Notes: generated by a model from the letters alone, not told the origin. A stretch of DNA of 64,000 bases from Saccharomonospora marina XMU15 (GCF_000244955.1 NZ_CM001439.1:3080385-3144384), one strand, 5' to 3'. Counted from the first letter of the stretch, positions 52,326-61,653 are shown. Made by a program: numbers and translations.

Positions 52326-53270
52326 ACTCGATCGCGTGAACTCCTGCTCCGGTTCGGGGCCACTGCCCCGCGTCCGCAGCCAGCTGGCCGTCACCGCCAC
52401 CGCCAGGATCGCACCGACGACCGCCAGCGAAAGGTTCGTCGGGATCTTGTAGATGTCCAGCAGCAACAGCTTCGCGCCGACCCAGACCAGCACCACGGCC
52501 AGCCCGAGCTTCAGGTAGACGAAGCGGTACATCAGGTCGGCGAGCAGGAAGTACAGCGCGCGCAGTCCCAGCACCGCGAAGGCGTTGGAGGAGAAGACGA
52601 GGAACGGTTCCCGGGTGACCGCGAAGATGGCCGGAATGGAGTCCACGGCGAACACGATGTCGGTGACCTCCACCAGCACGAGCACGGCGAGCAGCGGCGT
52701 GGCGACCAACCGACCGGCGCGCCGCACCAGGAACCGCTGCCCCTCGTAGGTCTCGGTGATCGGCACGAAGCGGCGAAACATCCGCAGCACGACGCTTCGC
52801 CGGGGGTCGATCGTCTCGTCCCGGTGCCGTGCCATGCGCACCCCGGTCATCACCAGGAACGCCCCGAAGACGTAGAGAATCCAGGCGAAGCTCGCGATCA
52901 ACACCGAACCGGCGGCGATGAACGCCCCGCGAAACACCAGTGCGCCGAGCACGCCGTAGAACAGCACCCGGTGCTGGTACTCCCGCGGCACGGCGAAGTA
53001 GGAGAAGATGATCGCGAACACGAACACGTTGTCCACGGCGAGCGACTTCTCGATCAGGTATCCGGCGTAGTACTGCGCGCCGAACTCCGCACCCCAGACC
53101 TGCCACACGACCACGCCGAACGCGACGCCGAGCGCCACCCACACCACCGACCACACCGCAGCCTCGCGCACACCGACGACATGGACCTTTCGGTGCGCGA
53201 AGAGGTCGACGGCCAGCATCAGCAGCAGCACGCCGATGACGGCGGCCCATGCCCACCAGGGGACAGCCAT
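52317..53270 (-). CDS. TerC/Alx-family Mn2+ exporter-like membrane protein
   Basis: A 317-aa membrane protein with nine or so helices and the TerC signature: AVDLFAHRKVHVV, YLIEKSLAVDNVFVFAIIFSYFAVP, EVTDIVFAVDSIPAIFAVT and FSSNAFAVLGLRALYFLLAD. Conserved Asp residues inside the membrane suit a cation site; relatives export Mn2+. ATG 53270 follows GGAGGT. A probable Mn2+ riboswitch precedes it, supporting this role over tellurite resistance. The 3' end reaches into the SOS box of the next gene. Confidence 0.9.
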   Translation of the reverse strand: MAVPWWAWAAVIGVLLLMLAVDLFAHRKVHVVGVREAAVWSVVWVALGVAFGVVVWQVWGAEFGAQYYAGYLIEKSLAVDNVFVFAIIFSYFAVPREYQHRVLFYGVLGALVFRGAFIAAGSVLIASFAWILYVFGAFLVMTGVRMARHRDETIDPRRSVVLRMFRRFVPITETYEGQRFLVRRAGRLVATPLLAVLVLVEVTDIVFAVDSIPAIFAVTREPFLVFSSNAFAVLGLRALYFLLADLMYRFVYLKLGLAVVLVWVGAKLLLLDIYKIPTNLSLAVVGAILAVAVTASWLRTRGSGPEPEQEFTRSSSN

Positions 53271-53276
53271 GACAGT

Positions 53277-53410
53277 ACCTCCGGTTCGAGAAACCGGAGG
53301 TCTCCCCGCGTCACGTGGCCAACAGCCGGGCACGACGCGGCCGAGTCCGGGTGCCGAGGAGGCGATCCGTACTGACGGACCCGGCCGGGTGGGTACTCCC
53401 CTCCACCACC
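53277..53410 (-). promoter_or_regulatory. Probable yybP-ykoY (Mn2+) riboswitch with RBS-sequestering hairpin
   Basis: Read on the minus strand, the leader has GGAGGGGAGTAC (from 53404), a structured middle and GGGGAGACC before CCTCC (53300-53296), the conserved 5' and 3' elements of this class. GGAGG and CCTCC can close P1. Downstream, ACCTCCGGTT (53301-53292) pairs perfectly with AACCGGAGGT (53286-53277), hiding the GGAGGT ribosome-binding site. The two pairings are mutually exclusive, predicting translational activation by Mn2+. Boundaries are approximate. Confidence 0.75.
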
Positions 53411-53492
53411 AGAATGACGAAATCCAGTTCGCCTGTCAACGGGCCGGTTCGGGTTCGCCGCCACGACGAGCCGGTCGGCTATCGTCTGGCAC

Positions 53493-53828
53493 ATGGCGCG
53501 GACCCAGGACTCGCCCCGGCGCGGCGGCTCCAACGGCACGTGGACGTTCCTCAGCAACCACGCGCACGTGCTGATCTGCCTTTCGCGCGATCCGCACCAG
53601 ACCATCCCCTCGATCGCCGAGCAGGTCGGGATCACGCCCAGGGCGGTGCAACTGATCCTCGCCGACCTCGTCGAGGGCGGCTACGTGGAACGCACCAGGG
53701 TCGGCCGCCGCAACCACTACCGCGTCAACCCCGAAGGACCGCTGCGCCACCCGCTGGAGGCCGAGCACCGCGTCGGTGACCTGATCGCCGCACTCGGCCC
53801 CCGTGGCAGCGCGAAACCGGGTAAGTAG
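53493..53828 (+). CDS. Small winged-helix transcriptional regulator
   Basis: A 111-aa protein with a winged helix (about 15-85: GTWTFLSNHAHVLICLSRDP, PSIAEQVGITPRAVQLILADLVEGGYVERTRVGRRNHYRV). It resembles MarR/ArsR-like HTH proteins without a metal motif. A TATCGT -10-like hexamer ends 8 nt before the ATG, and no Shine-Dalgarno sequence exists, so it looks leaderless. Divergent from the riboswitch-controlled TerC gene across a 222-bp gap. Its targets are unknown. Confidence 0.82.
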   Translation: MARTQDSPRRGGSNGTWTFLSNHAHVLICLSRDPHQTIPSIAEQVGITPRAVQLILADLVEGGYVERTRVGRRNHYRVNPEGPLRHPLEAEHRVGDLIAALGPRGSAKPGK

Positions 53829-53839
53829 GACCTCGCCCA

Positions 53840-55093
53840 CTACTCGCCCGCCGCCTCCAGCAGGATGTCCACGGCCTCGTCGTTGCGTGCGGTCTCCTGC
53901 TCGATGCGCTCGTCGGGCGGGTAGAACCCGTCCAGCCCGCCACCGCTTCGGGGATACATCTCGAAGGTGTAGCTCAAGATCTTGTGCTCGCCCCACATCC
54001 AGTCGTTGACCGAACCGTCGGTGATGTAGAGATCGCTGGACTGCTGCGGGGTGTAGCCGTTGCTGGCCGCCATTCGCCTGCCGAGGTCGGCGAAGCGTTG
54101 CGCCTCCTGCTCCGTCATGCCCTCGGCGGTGTCGGCGTAGGTGTAGCCGTACGGCCACAGCACCAGCTCGGAGTAACTGTGGAAATCGATGTGCGCCTTG
54201 AGCTGCTGGCTGCCGCCGACCACACGCGAGTCGACGAAGTCGGCGACGGCGGCGGTCTCCGGTGCGGAGAACGGCGATGGCCCACGGTAGGTGTCCGAGC
54301 CCGGGTTACCGCTGGAACCGCCACAGCAGCCCCACCGGTAGTCCCAGTTGCGGTTCAGATCCGTGCCCGAGCCCTGCCGGTTCTTGCGCCAGCCGTGGTA
54401 TTGACCTCCGGAAATGTCGTACTCGGCGCCGTCGGGGTTGACGCTGGGGATCACGTAGATCTCCCGCGAGTCCACCAGTGCGGTGACGGTCTCGTCACTG
54501 CCGTAGCCGTCGGTGAAGCGCTGCACGATCCGCAGGCACATCTCCGTGGTCAGATGCTCGCGGGCGTGCTGGTTGCACGTGAACAGCACTTCCGGCTCGT
54601 CCTCGTCCTGCGCCACGTTGTCGCTGATCTTGAGCAGGTGCAGCGTGCGACCCTCGTGGGAGGTTCCGACGCTCGACAACCGCGCCACCGCGGGGTGTTC
54701 TTCCCGCGTCGCCTCCAACTCCGAAGTCACCTCCGCGTAGGTGTGGTAACCCTCGTCGCCCGCGGGGAAGTCGGCCGCGGCACGCGGCGCGGGATTGCGC
54801 TCTGCGAGCGAGGCGTCGAGGTCGGCGGTGAGCCGGGGCCGAAATCCCAGCTTGCGCAGCGACTCGGCCTGCTCGGCGTCGGCGACGATCGTCACCGTGC
54901 CGTCGCGCACCCCGAGCACATCCACACCGGTGGCGGCGATCGCGGTGCGCTGCGCGGTTGTTGCCGCGCCGATCTCGTACACCGCCCGGTCGTTCGACTG
55001 TGCTGCTGTCGGTGCGGCGCTGGTCGGTGCGGCTACGGCCAGCAGCAGCACAAGCCCGGAGGCCGCGACGAGTATCCGGCGTTTCATCCCCAT
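53840..55093 (-). CDS. Secreted zinc carboxypeptidase (M14)
   Basis: A 417-aa protein with a Sec signal (about 1-28), a propeptide (about 30-125) and an M14 catalytic domain. Zinc ligands are H and E in NQHAREHLTTE and the later His in HIDFHSYSEL; the catalytic Glu is in LSYTFEMYPR. The substrate-binding Arg is in DLNRNWDYRW. It should trim C-terminal amino acids from extracellular peptides. ATG 55093 is chosen because the signal peptide starts there; 55087 is a close alternative. Confidence 0.93.
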   Translation of the reverse strand: MGMKRRILVAASGLVLLLAVAAPTSAAPTAAQSNDRAVYEIGAATTAQRTAIAATGVDVLGVRDGTVTIVADAEQAESLRKLGFRPRLTADLDASLAERNPAPRAAADFPAGDEGYHTYAEVTSELEATREEHPAVARLSSVGTSHEGRTLHLLKISDNVAQDEDEPEVLFTCNQHAREHLTTEMCLRIVQRFTDGYGSDETVTALVDSREIYVIPSVNPDGAEYDISGGQYHGWRKNRQGSGTDLNRNWDYRWGCCGGSSGNPGSDTYRGPSPFSAPETAAVADFVDSRVVGGSQQLKAHIDFHSYSELVLWPYGYTYADTAEGMTEQEAQRFADLGRRMAASNGYTPQQSSDLYITDGSVNDWMWGEHKILSYTFEMYPRSGGGLDGFYPPDERIEQETARNDEAVDILLEAAGE

Positions 55094-55270
55094 GCTGACA
55101 GGCTGCGCAGGTGTGCCACTGACAACAACCCGCCGAAAGTCGCGAAAAACTTCCCGCCGGGTCGAGCGCACTGGTACGGACCCGCCGCCGCCCCGTGGGC
55201 CGTTTTACCCCTGCGACGGGGACTATGCGGCCCTTACCGGCGCGGCCGCCGTGGTTCGATCATCATCGAC

Positions 55271-55930
55271 ATGACGCGCGCGATGATCACTGTGCTCTCG
55301 GTGCTTTCGGTGGCCTCACTGGCACTCGCCGGATGTGTCGGCCCCCAACAGGCCGCACCACCGGCTCCCACCACGACGACCTCCGCCACGGTCCCCACCG
55401 CCACGACCACCCCTGCGACGCCGACATCGGCTACCAGACCACCGGCACCGACCCGGGTGCCGACCCCTCCCGCACAGTGGTCCACCCGCGAGGTGTCCGC
55501 ACCCTTCACCGGACAGGTCCCACCAACGCCGACGCTGGTGGCCATCCGCGTCGGTGCGCATCCCGCCAACGGTTTCGACAGGGTTGCGCTCGACTTCCGC
55601 GGCATGCCCGGCTACCGGGTGCGTTACGAGAACACCGTCACCAGGGACGGCTCCGGGCAGCGGGTGCGCCTTCCCGGCAACGCCTACCTGCAACTGGTGT
55701 TCAACCCCGCGCAGGCGCACAACGAGCAGGGCGAGTCCACGCTGACCTCGCCCCCGGTGAACCCGGTGCGGGTCGGCTACGACGAGCTCGTCTCCTACGT
55801 CCTCAACGGCGACTACGAGGGCTACGTCTCGCTCGCGCTGGGGCTGGCCGAACGCAACGGGTTCGTCGTCCGGCAGTTCCAACGCGGCAACGGCTTGCAC
55901 ACCGTCTACGTCGACATCGCGCGCGGCTGA
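55271..55930 (+). CDS. AMIN-like domain lipoprotein
   Basis: A 219-aa lipoprotein: signal MTRAMITVLSVLSVASLALA with lipobox ALAGC, a Thr/Pro-rich linker (about 28-75) and a C-terminal beta-rich domain resembling AMIN (TLVAIRVGAHPANGFDRVALDF, YLQLVFNPA, VYVDIA). Such domains bind the cell wall or surface. Promoter sequences lie in the 177-bp gap to the divergent carboxypeptidase gene, where I see no other feature. Function unknown. Confidence 0.8.
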   Translation: MTRAMITVLSVLSVASLALAGCVGPQQAAPPAPTTTTSATVPTATTTPATPTSATRPPAPTRVPTPPAQWSTREVSAPFTGQVPPTPTLVAIRVGAHPANGFDRVALDFRGMPGYRVRYENTVTRDGSGQRVRLPGNAYLQLVFNPAQAHNEQGESTLTSPPVNPVRVGYDELVSYVLNGDYEGYVSLALGLAERNGFVVRQFQRGNGLHTVYVDIARG

Positions 55931-55950
55931 ACGCTCCGACCGAACGCAGA

Positions 55951-55986
55951 GTCGCGCCGCCCGGGCAACAACCCGGGCGGCGCGAC
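55951..55986. terminator. Strong bidirectional terminator hairpin
   Basis: A perfect 15-bp stem, GTCGCGCCGCCCGGG with CCCGGGCGGCGCGAC, closes the 6-nt loop CAACAA. It lies 20 bp past the lipoprotein stop and 21 bp before the convergent LVIVD gene end. No U-tract. Confidence 0.85.
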
Positions 55987-56007
55987 GTCGCAGCGAACGA
56001 GTCCGGC

Positions 56008-57288
56008 TCAGTTCCTCAACTTGAGGATGAACAACCCGCGATCCATGCTGCTGACACCGATCACGTCCCGCTTGAAGTACGGGAAGTTGCTCCACGTGCC
56101 ACCCTCGAACGAGGCGTTGTCGTTCTCCGGGTACAGGTCGAAGTAACCGACCTCCTTCAGCTCACCCTCAGCCACCTCGCCGGTGTGGTAGACGCGAAGG
56201 CCCGAGGTGTAGTTCGAGGCGTAGGCGAGGCGGCGTTCGGTGTAGATGTTGTGGTCGATCGAGGTGGTGTCGTTGTCGAACGACCCGATGTGCCTCGGAT
56301 TGTCCAGATCGGACATATCCCAGATCCGGGTCCTTGTGTTGTTGCCGTGGTCGAGCTCGTCGAGCTCGTCACCGTGCAGGAAGTACCGCTGATCCGGGGT
56401 GAACCAGCCCTGGTGGCTGTAACCGTTGTCGGCGTAGGAAACCCGCGCGATCGCGACCGGGGCCGCCTTGTCGGTCACGTCCACGATGGACACGAAGTTG
56501 CCGTCGGAGGCCGCGTTGGAGTTCAAGCAGATCTCACGGCCGGCGTAGTCCTCGTCCGGACCGGCGTAGGTCACGCACTGCGTGTCGTGGATGTAGCCGT
56601 GGTCGGAGTAGCACCCGGCGGGCACCGGCGTGGTCGGCTCGGAGATGTCCACCATGTGCAACCCGCCTTCGCACGTGCTGGTCCCCACGGCGTAGGCGAC
56701 ACCGGTGTCGGTGTTGATGTTGATGTTGTGTGCGTTGCCGAATCCGGCGTAGTGCGCGTCTTCGGTGTAGGTGCCCCGCTCGTGCCGCAGCCGGGTCAGA
56801 TCGAAGACCTGCATGCCGTGTGGCTCCTGCTCGGACACGACGAAGGCGTGGTTGTCGTACACCTTGATGTCGCGCCAGTAGGGGCGGTCGGGATCGAGCA
56901 CGTGAGCGGGCAGCGTTCCCACCACACGCGCGTCGGTGGGCGTGCTGATGTCCACGAACACCGTGCCCTCGGTACCGCCGACGATGGCGTAGTCCCTGCC
57001 GGTCGCCGGATCGGTCCAGCCCCACATGTCGTTGGCGAAGCTGAGCCCCAGGTCCTCGAGCCAGAGGTGATCGAGCATGTCGACGTTGTCGCAGGCGTAG
57101 GTGTCGGCCGCCGTGCCGTTGACGCACTTCGCCCGACCCTGCGGCGCGGCGTCGAGCTCGGCTTGCCGTTCCGCCTGTGTCGGCGGTGAGACCTCGTCGA
57201 ACGACTGCTCGTGCGCCCATGCCGTCGGCGCACCGAGGGCGGCCGCCGCCAGCAGCGCGACAGTCGCGGTAGCGATCTTCGCTCTCAT
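56008..57288 (-). CDS. Secreted LVIVD-repeat (choice-of-anchor B type) protein
   Basis: A 426-aa secreted protein with a signal peptide (about 1-25) and six or so LVIVD/beta-propeller-like repeats such as YAIVGGTEGTVFVDISTPTDA, YWRDIKVYDNHAFVVSEQE, HGMQVFDLTRLR and NFVSIVDVTDKAAPV. Four Cys could form disulfides. Function is unknown; relatives occur in extracellular or surface protein sets. ATG 57288 follows GGAGGAGAC. The 89-bp gap upstream holds only its promoter. Confidence 0.85.
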   Translation of the reverse strand: MRAKIATATVALLAAAALGAPTAWAHEQSFDEVSPPTQAERQAELDAAPQGRAKCVNGTAADTYACDNVDMLDHLWLEDLGLSFANDMWGWTDPATGRDYAIVGGTEGTVFVDISTPTDARVVGTLPAHVLDPDRPYWRDIKVYDNHAFVVSEQEPHGMQVFDLTRLRHERGTYTEDAHYAGFGNAHNININTDTGVAYAVGTSTCEGGLHMVDISEPTTPVPAGCYSDHGYIHDTQCVTYAGPDEDYAGREICLNSNAASDGNFVSIVDVTDKAAPVAIARVSYADNGYSHQGWFTPDQRYFLHGDELDELDHGNNTRTRIWDMSDLDNPRHIGSFDNDTTSIDHNIYTERRLAYASNYTSGLRVYHTGEVAEGELKEVGYFDLYPENDNASFEGGTWSNFPYFKRDVIGVSSMDRGLFILKLRN

Positions 57289-57377
57289 GTCTCCTCCGGT
57301 TTCTCCGCGATTCGCGGGTTCGTCCCGAATTCGCGCGTCCCGATACCCAAACCCGTGACAGGCGTCACCACAATCGG

Positions 57378-58037
57378 CTATTCGGACGAACGTCGTGCGG
57401 GAGGAGCCGAACCGGCCGAGGAGACCACCGAGCCGAGCACGAAGTCCACCAACTCGCCCGCGTACTCGGCCAGCCGCGCCCCGACCTCGTCGCGGAGGTG
57501 TTCCGGTGTGGCCAGCACGTGGTTGAGGCAGCCACCGCAGATCGCGTCCAGCAGCAGGGTCACGCTGGCGTCCTCACGCAACTCTGCCCTGGCGATGCCG
57601 CGACGCACGATCGCCCGCGCAGCGAGCACCTGCGACTCCCGCAGCCGCTCCAGGGTGTGCGAAACACCGGGAATGCGGCTGGCTTCCAGCATCAGCCGCA
57701 CGGTGGCACGGCCGGAGACACCGAAGTAGGACTTCAGCATCTGCTCGGCGAGCCGCACGAGGTCGTGGCGCACCGAACCGGTGTCGATGTCGGAAACACG
57801 GCCGACCAGGGCCGCCAGCGCGTCGGAAAGCAACGCCTCCTTGTTGGGCCAGCGCAGGTATATCGACGCCTTGCCGACGCCTGCCCTGCGGGCCACCGCG
57901 TCGACGGTGAAGCTGCCCCAGCCGCTCTCGCCGAACACCTCCGCGGCGGCACGGAGCACTCGCCGGTCCACCCCGGGATCACGGGGGCGGCCGAGACCGG
58001 AGGTGTCTCCTGCCGGCGCCCGAGGATTACTTGCCAT
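57378..58037 (-). CDS. TetR-family regulator
   Basis: A 219-aa protein: TetR HTH (about 25-75: VLRAAAEVFGESGWGSFTVDAVARR, KASIYLRWPNKEALL) and a helical effector domain with Cys residues near CGGCLNHVL. Divergent from the MBL-fold and thiolase-like/hydratase genes, it probably represses them and responds to an acyl-CoA or lipid. ATG 58037 is supported by the HTH position. Confidence 0.88.
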   Translation of the reverse strand: MASNPRAPAGDTSGLGRPRDPGVDRRVLRAAAEVFGESGWGSFTVDAVARRAGVGKASIYLRWPNKEALLSDALAALVGRVSDIDTGSVRHDLVRLAEQMLKSYFGVSGRATVRLMLEASRIPGVSHTLERLRESQVLAARAIVRRGIARAELREDASVTLLLDAICGGCLNHVLATPEHLRDEVGARLAEYAGELVDFVLGSVVSSAGSAPPARRSSE

Positions 58038-58093
58038 ACCCGCAGCTCGCCAAACCCGCCAGACACGTGATCAAGCGCTCGTTGAACGGTCGT

Positions 58094-58139
58094 CCACACG
58101 AGGTTATCGTGTGGCCATTGTTTCAGACGAAATCCGTCT
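58094..58139. promoter_or_regulatory. Two inverted repeats in the TetR/MBL divergent promoter
   Basis: CCACACG/CGTGTGG (58094-58100, 58108-58114; 7-nt spacer) and AGACG/CGTCT (58125-58129, 58135-58139; 5-nt spacer) lie in the 119-bp gap. Either may be the TetR operator. Confidence 0.55.
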
Positions 58140-58156
58140 AGAAAAGTCGGTGAGCA

Positions 58157-59284
58157 ATGGCGACTGATCCCAGCACCGGGGACGTCTCGCGGATCACTGT
58201 GCTCGGCACGCTGCAGCGCGCGGCGTGGCAGCGCAAGACGCTGCCGCCCGTCGAACGACTGCGTGGCGGCATCTGGTCCGTTCCGGTGCCGATCCCTGAC
58301 AACCCGCTGCGCTACACGCTCAGCTACCTCGTGCCCAGTGGCGACGGCCTCGTCGTGGTGGACCCGGGGTGGGACTGCGAGGAGGGCTGGCAGGCGCTGC
58401 TCGCCGGACTGGAACACGCCGGAGCCTCGGTCGGTGACATCACCGGCATCGTGGCCACCCACGTGCATCCGGACCACCACGGCCTCTCGGCGAGACTGCG
58501 CGAGGAGTCCGGGGCGTGGATCGCCATGCACCCGGCCGAGCGAGACACGCTCCCGCAGCGCCTCGCCGCCTCGCAACGCGAACACCGCGACGGCACCGCC
58601 GACTGGCTGCGGGTGCTCGGCGCGGCCGAGACCGACATCGCGCAACTGCTGGGCACCCTCGGCTCGGAGTCCGACCCGAGGGGCAAGGCGATGGCCGAAC
58701 CGGACGTGCTGCTCGACGACGGTGACCTGGTCCCCGTCGAGGGCCGCACACTGCGTGCCGTCTGGACGCCCGGTCACACCCCCGGCCACCTGTGCCTGCA
58801 GGAACCGGACGCTCGCGTGCTGCTGACCGGCGACCACGTGCTGCCGCGCATCACACCGAACATCGGCATGCACCCCGCCTCCACCGACGCACCGCTGCGC
58901 CGTTTCCTGGAATCGCTGGATCGCACGGCAGGCTACGACGACCACGCCGCACTGCCCGCCCACGAGTACCGGTTCCGGGGCATCGCGGCGCGGGCGCGGC
59001 AGCTGCACCTGCACCACGCGCAGCGCTGCGCCGAGATACTGGACGTCGTCGACGGCCTCGGCGAACCGACGCTGTGGCAGGTCGCAGAACAGCTGACCTG
59101 GTCGCGACCGTGGGCCGACATCGGGATGATGCGGTTCGGCGCCATCGCGGAAACCACGGCGCACCTGGACTACCTGGTCGGGCTGGGCGACATCGCCTGG
59201 CTGCGACCAGATCCCACCACGACCACCACCCTCCGCGTTCGGCGCAGCCGCGCCGAGGACTCGACGCACAGGAGCGCACGATGA
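58157..59284 (+). CDS. MBL-fold metallohydrolase
   Basis: A 375-aa metallo-beta-lactamase-fold protein. The metal motif HxHxDH is present as ATHVHPDHHG, with further ligands in WTPGHTPGHLCLQ and LLTGDHVLP and a C-terminal ALPAHEYRF. The last 90 residues form a helical DNA-binding-like extension (LWQVAEQLTWSRPW). It may be an acyl-CoA or glyoxalase II-like thioesterase, consistent with the thiolase-like gene it overlaps by 4 nt. The exact substrate is unknown. Confidence 0.88.
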   Translation: MATDPSTGDVSRITVLGTLQRAAWQRKTLPPVERLRGGIWSVPVPIPDNPLRYTLSYLVPSGDGLVVVDPGWDCEEGWQALLAGLEHAGASVGDITGIVATHVHPDHHGLSARLREESGAWIAMHPAERDTLPQRLAASQREHRDGTADWLRVLGAAETDIAQLLGTLGSESDPRGKAMAEPDVLLDDGDLVPVEGRTLRAVWTPGHTPGHLCLQEPDARVLLTGDHVLPRITPNIGMHPASTDAPLRRFLESLDRTAGYDDHAALPAHEYRFRGIAARARQLHLHHAQRCAEILDVVDGLGEPTLWQVAEQLTWSRPWADIGMMRFGAIAETTAHLDYLVGLGDIAWLRPDPTTTTTLRVRRSRAEDSTHRSAR

Positions 59285-61653
59285 CCGGCACCGAACTCGA
59301 CCCGAGCACACCCGTCGTCGTGGGCGTGGGCCAGTTCAGCGAGCGCATCGGCGAGCCCGGCTACCAGGCACTGTCCGCTGTGGACCTCGCCGCGCGGGCG
59401 GTACGGTCGGCGCTGCGCGACGCGGGCGCGGACGAGGGCGCGCTAGCCGGTGCGGTCGACACCGTGGCGGGCATCCGGCAGTTCGAGAACTCCAGCCCGG
59501 TCGCGAGCGCACCGCTGGGCCGATCGGACAACTACCCGCGCTCCGTCGCCAACCGGGTCGGCGCCTCCCCCGCGAGGGCCGTACTCGAGGTCTCCGGCGG
59601 GCAGGGACCGCAACACCTGGTCACCGAACTGGCCGCCACCATCGCGGCGGGCGACAGCGAGGTCGCACTGGCGTTCGGGTCCGAGGCGATCTCCACCGTG
59701 CAGCACCTGGCGAGCGCCGACGACAAGCCCGACTTCACCGAGCACGTCGAGGCAAGCCTGGAAGATCGCGGCTTCGGCCTGCAAGGCCTCATCACCCGCG
59801 AGCAACTGGACCACGGCTTGGCCGACGTGCCCGCACAGTACGCGCTGTTCGAGAACGCCAGGCGGGCGCGGCTGAAGCTGTCGCGGGAGGACTACGCCAC
59901 CGCGATGGGCGAGTTGTTCGCCCCCTTCACCAAGGTCGCCGCCACGAACCCGCACGCGGCCGCACCGATCGAGCGCGACGCGCGGGAACTGGCCACGCCG
60001 TCGGAGTCCAACCGGCCGGTCGTCGACCCCTACCCGCGATACCTGGTGGCGCGGGAGAAGGTGAACCAGGCCGCGGCCGTGCTGGTGATGTCGGTGCGGG
60101 CCGCGGAGCGGCTCGGCGTGCCTCGGGCGAACTGGGTGTTCCTGCACGGGCACGCCGACACGCGCGAGCGCCCGCTGTTCGAGCGCGACGATCTCAGCAG
60201 GGCACCCGCCGCCGTGCTGGCCGTGGAACACGCGCTGAGGACCGCTGGCATCACCGTCGCCGACCTGCACTGCATCGACCTGTACAGCTGCTTCCCGATC
60301 GCGGTGTTCGCCGTCTGTGACGGGCTGGGACTGGCCACCGACGACCCGCGCGGCCTGACCGTCACGGGTGGACTCCCGTTCTTCGGCGGGCCGGGCAACA
60401 ACTACTCCATGCACGCCATCGCCGAGACCGTGTCGCGGCTGCGGCAGCGGCCGGGCGGCTACGGCCTCGTCGGGGCCAACGGCGGCATGCTCAGCAAGTA
60501 CTCCGTCGGCGTGTACTCCACGACGCCGGTCAACTGGCGTGCGGACACCGGCGCCGAGATCCAGGCCGAGATCGACTCCTGGCCCGCTCCCGGCCACGCC
60601 CAGCAGGCCGACGGTTGGGCGACCATCGAGACCTACACCGTCAAGTACGGCCGCGACGGCAAGCGCTCCGCGGTGGTGATCGGCAGGTTGGAGTCCGACG
60701 GCAGGCGCTTCGTCGCCACCGATCACGGCGGTGACGAGGAGCTGCTCGACCGGCTGTGCACGGGCGAGCCGATCGGCACGCGGGTCTACGCGCGTTCCTT
60801 CGGGTTCGGCAACCGTGTCACCACCACGGCCGAGCGGATGGCCGAGCTGTTCCCGCCGAGGCCGAAGGCGCTGCGGCAGCGGTACGAGTTCGTCGAGGTC
60901 CGCAGGGACGGGCACGTACTGGAGATCACGATCAACCGGCCGGAGTCCCGCAACAGCCTGCACCCACCGGCCAACCAGGAACTCGACGAGATCTTCGACG
61001 CCTACTTCGCCGACGACGGGCTGTGGGTCGCGATCCTCACCGGCGCAGGGGACAAGGCGTTCAGTGCGGGCAACGACCTGATGTACTCCGCCTCCGGCAA
61101 GCAACTGTGGGTGCCCAAGAACGGTTTCGCCGGGTTGACCAGCAGGCGACAGCTGCACAAGCCGGTGATCGCGGCGGTGAACGGCTTCGCCATGGGAGGC
61201 GGTCTGGAGATCGCGCTGGCCTGCCACCTCGTCGTCGCCGACGAGACCGCGCAGTTCGCGCTCAGCGAGGTGCGCGTCGGCCTCATCGCCGGCGCCGGTG
61301 GCCTGATCAGGTTGCCGAGGACCGTGCCGCCCAAGGTGGCGAACGAGATGATCCTCACCGGCAAGCGGATCAGCGCTCAGCAGGCGCAGCAGTGGGGCCT
61401 GGTCAACCGGGTCGTGGAGCAGGGTGCCGCGCTGCGGGCGGCGAGGGAGCTCGCCGGGGAGATCCTGGCGGGCTCCCCCACCTCGGTGCGGGCCTCGCTC
61501 CAGGTCATGGAGCAGACCCAGGGCATCCCCGACGTCGTCGACGCGGTGACCCACCCGACCGGCGCGCTGGACGACCTGCTCGTCAGCGAGGACACCATCG
61601 AAGGCATCACCGCGTTCGCGCAGAAGCGACCTCCGGTGTGGCGCAACCGGTGA
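59281..61653 (+). CDS. Fusion of acetyl-CoA acetyltransferase-like and enoyl-CoA hydratase domains
   Basis: A 790-aa fusion. Residues 1-450 resemble the lipid-transfer/SCPx-type thiolase fold (VVVGVGQFSERIGEPGYQ, DLYSCFPIAVFAVCDGLG, FFGGPGNNYSMHAIAETV). The usual N-terminal nucleophile Cys region reads VSGGQGPQHLV, so that catalytic Cys appears absent. Residues 455-515 look like a small OB-type domain. Residues 535-790 are a crotonase: ITINRPESRNSLHPP, FSAGNDL, GGGLEIALACHLVVAD and GAGGLIRLPR. The ATG overlaps the MBL stop (ATGA). Reaction unknown, likely acyl-CoA breakdown or lipid modification. Confidence 0.82.
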   Translation: MTGTELDPSTPVVVGVGQFSERIGEPGYQALSAVDLAARAVRSALRDAGADEGALAGAVDTVAGIRQFENSSPVASAPLGRSDNYPRSVANRVGASPARAVLEVSGGQGPQHLVTELAATIAAGDSEVALAFGSEAISTVQHLASADDKPDFTEHVEASLEDRGFGLQGLITREQLDHGLADVPAQYALFENARRARLKLSREDYATAMGELFAPFTKVAATNPHAAAPIERDARELATPSESNRPVVDPYPRYLVAREKVNQAAAVLVMSVRAAERLGVPRANWVFLHGHADTRERPLFERDDLSRAPAAVLAVEHALRTAGITVADLHCIDLYSCFPIAVFAVCDGLGLATDDPRGLTVTGGLPFFGGPGNNYSMHAIAETVSRLRQRPGGYGLVGANGGMLSKYSVGVYSTTPVNWRADTGAEIQAEIDSWPAPGHAQQADGWATIETYTVKYGRDGKRSAVVIGRLESDGRRFVATDHGGDEELLDRLCTGEPIGTRVYARSFGFGNRVTTTAERMAELFPPRPKALRQRYEFVEVRRDGHVLEITINRPESRNSLHPPANQELDEIFDAYFADDGLWVAILTGAGDKAFSAGNDLMYSASGKQLWVPKNGFAGLTSRRQLHKPVIAAVNGFAMGGGLEIALACHLVVADETAQFALSEVRVGLIAGAGGLIRLPRTVPPKVANEMILTGKRISAQQAQQWGLVNRVVEQGAALRAARELAGEILAGSPTSVRASLQVMEQTQGIPDVVDAVTHPTGALDDLLVSEDTIEGITAFAQKRPPVWRNR

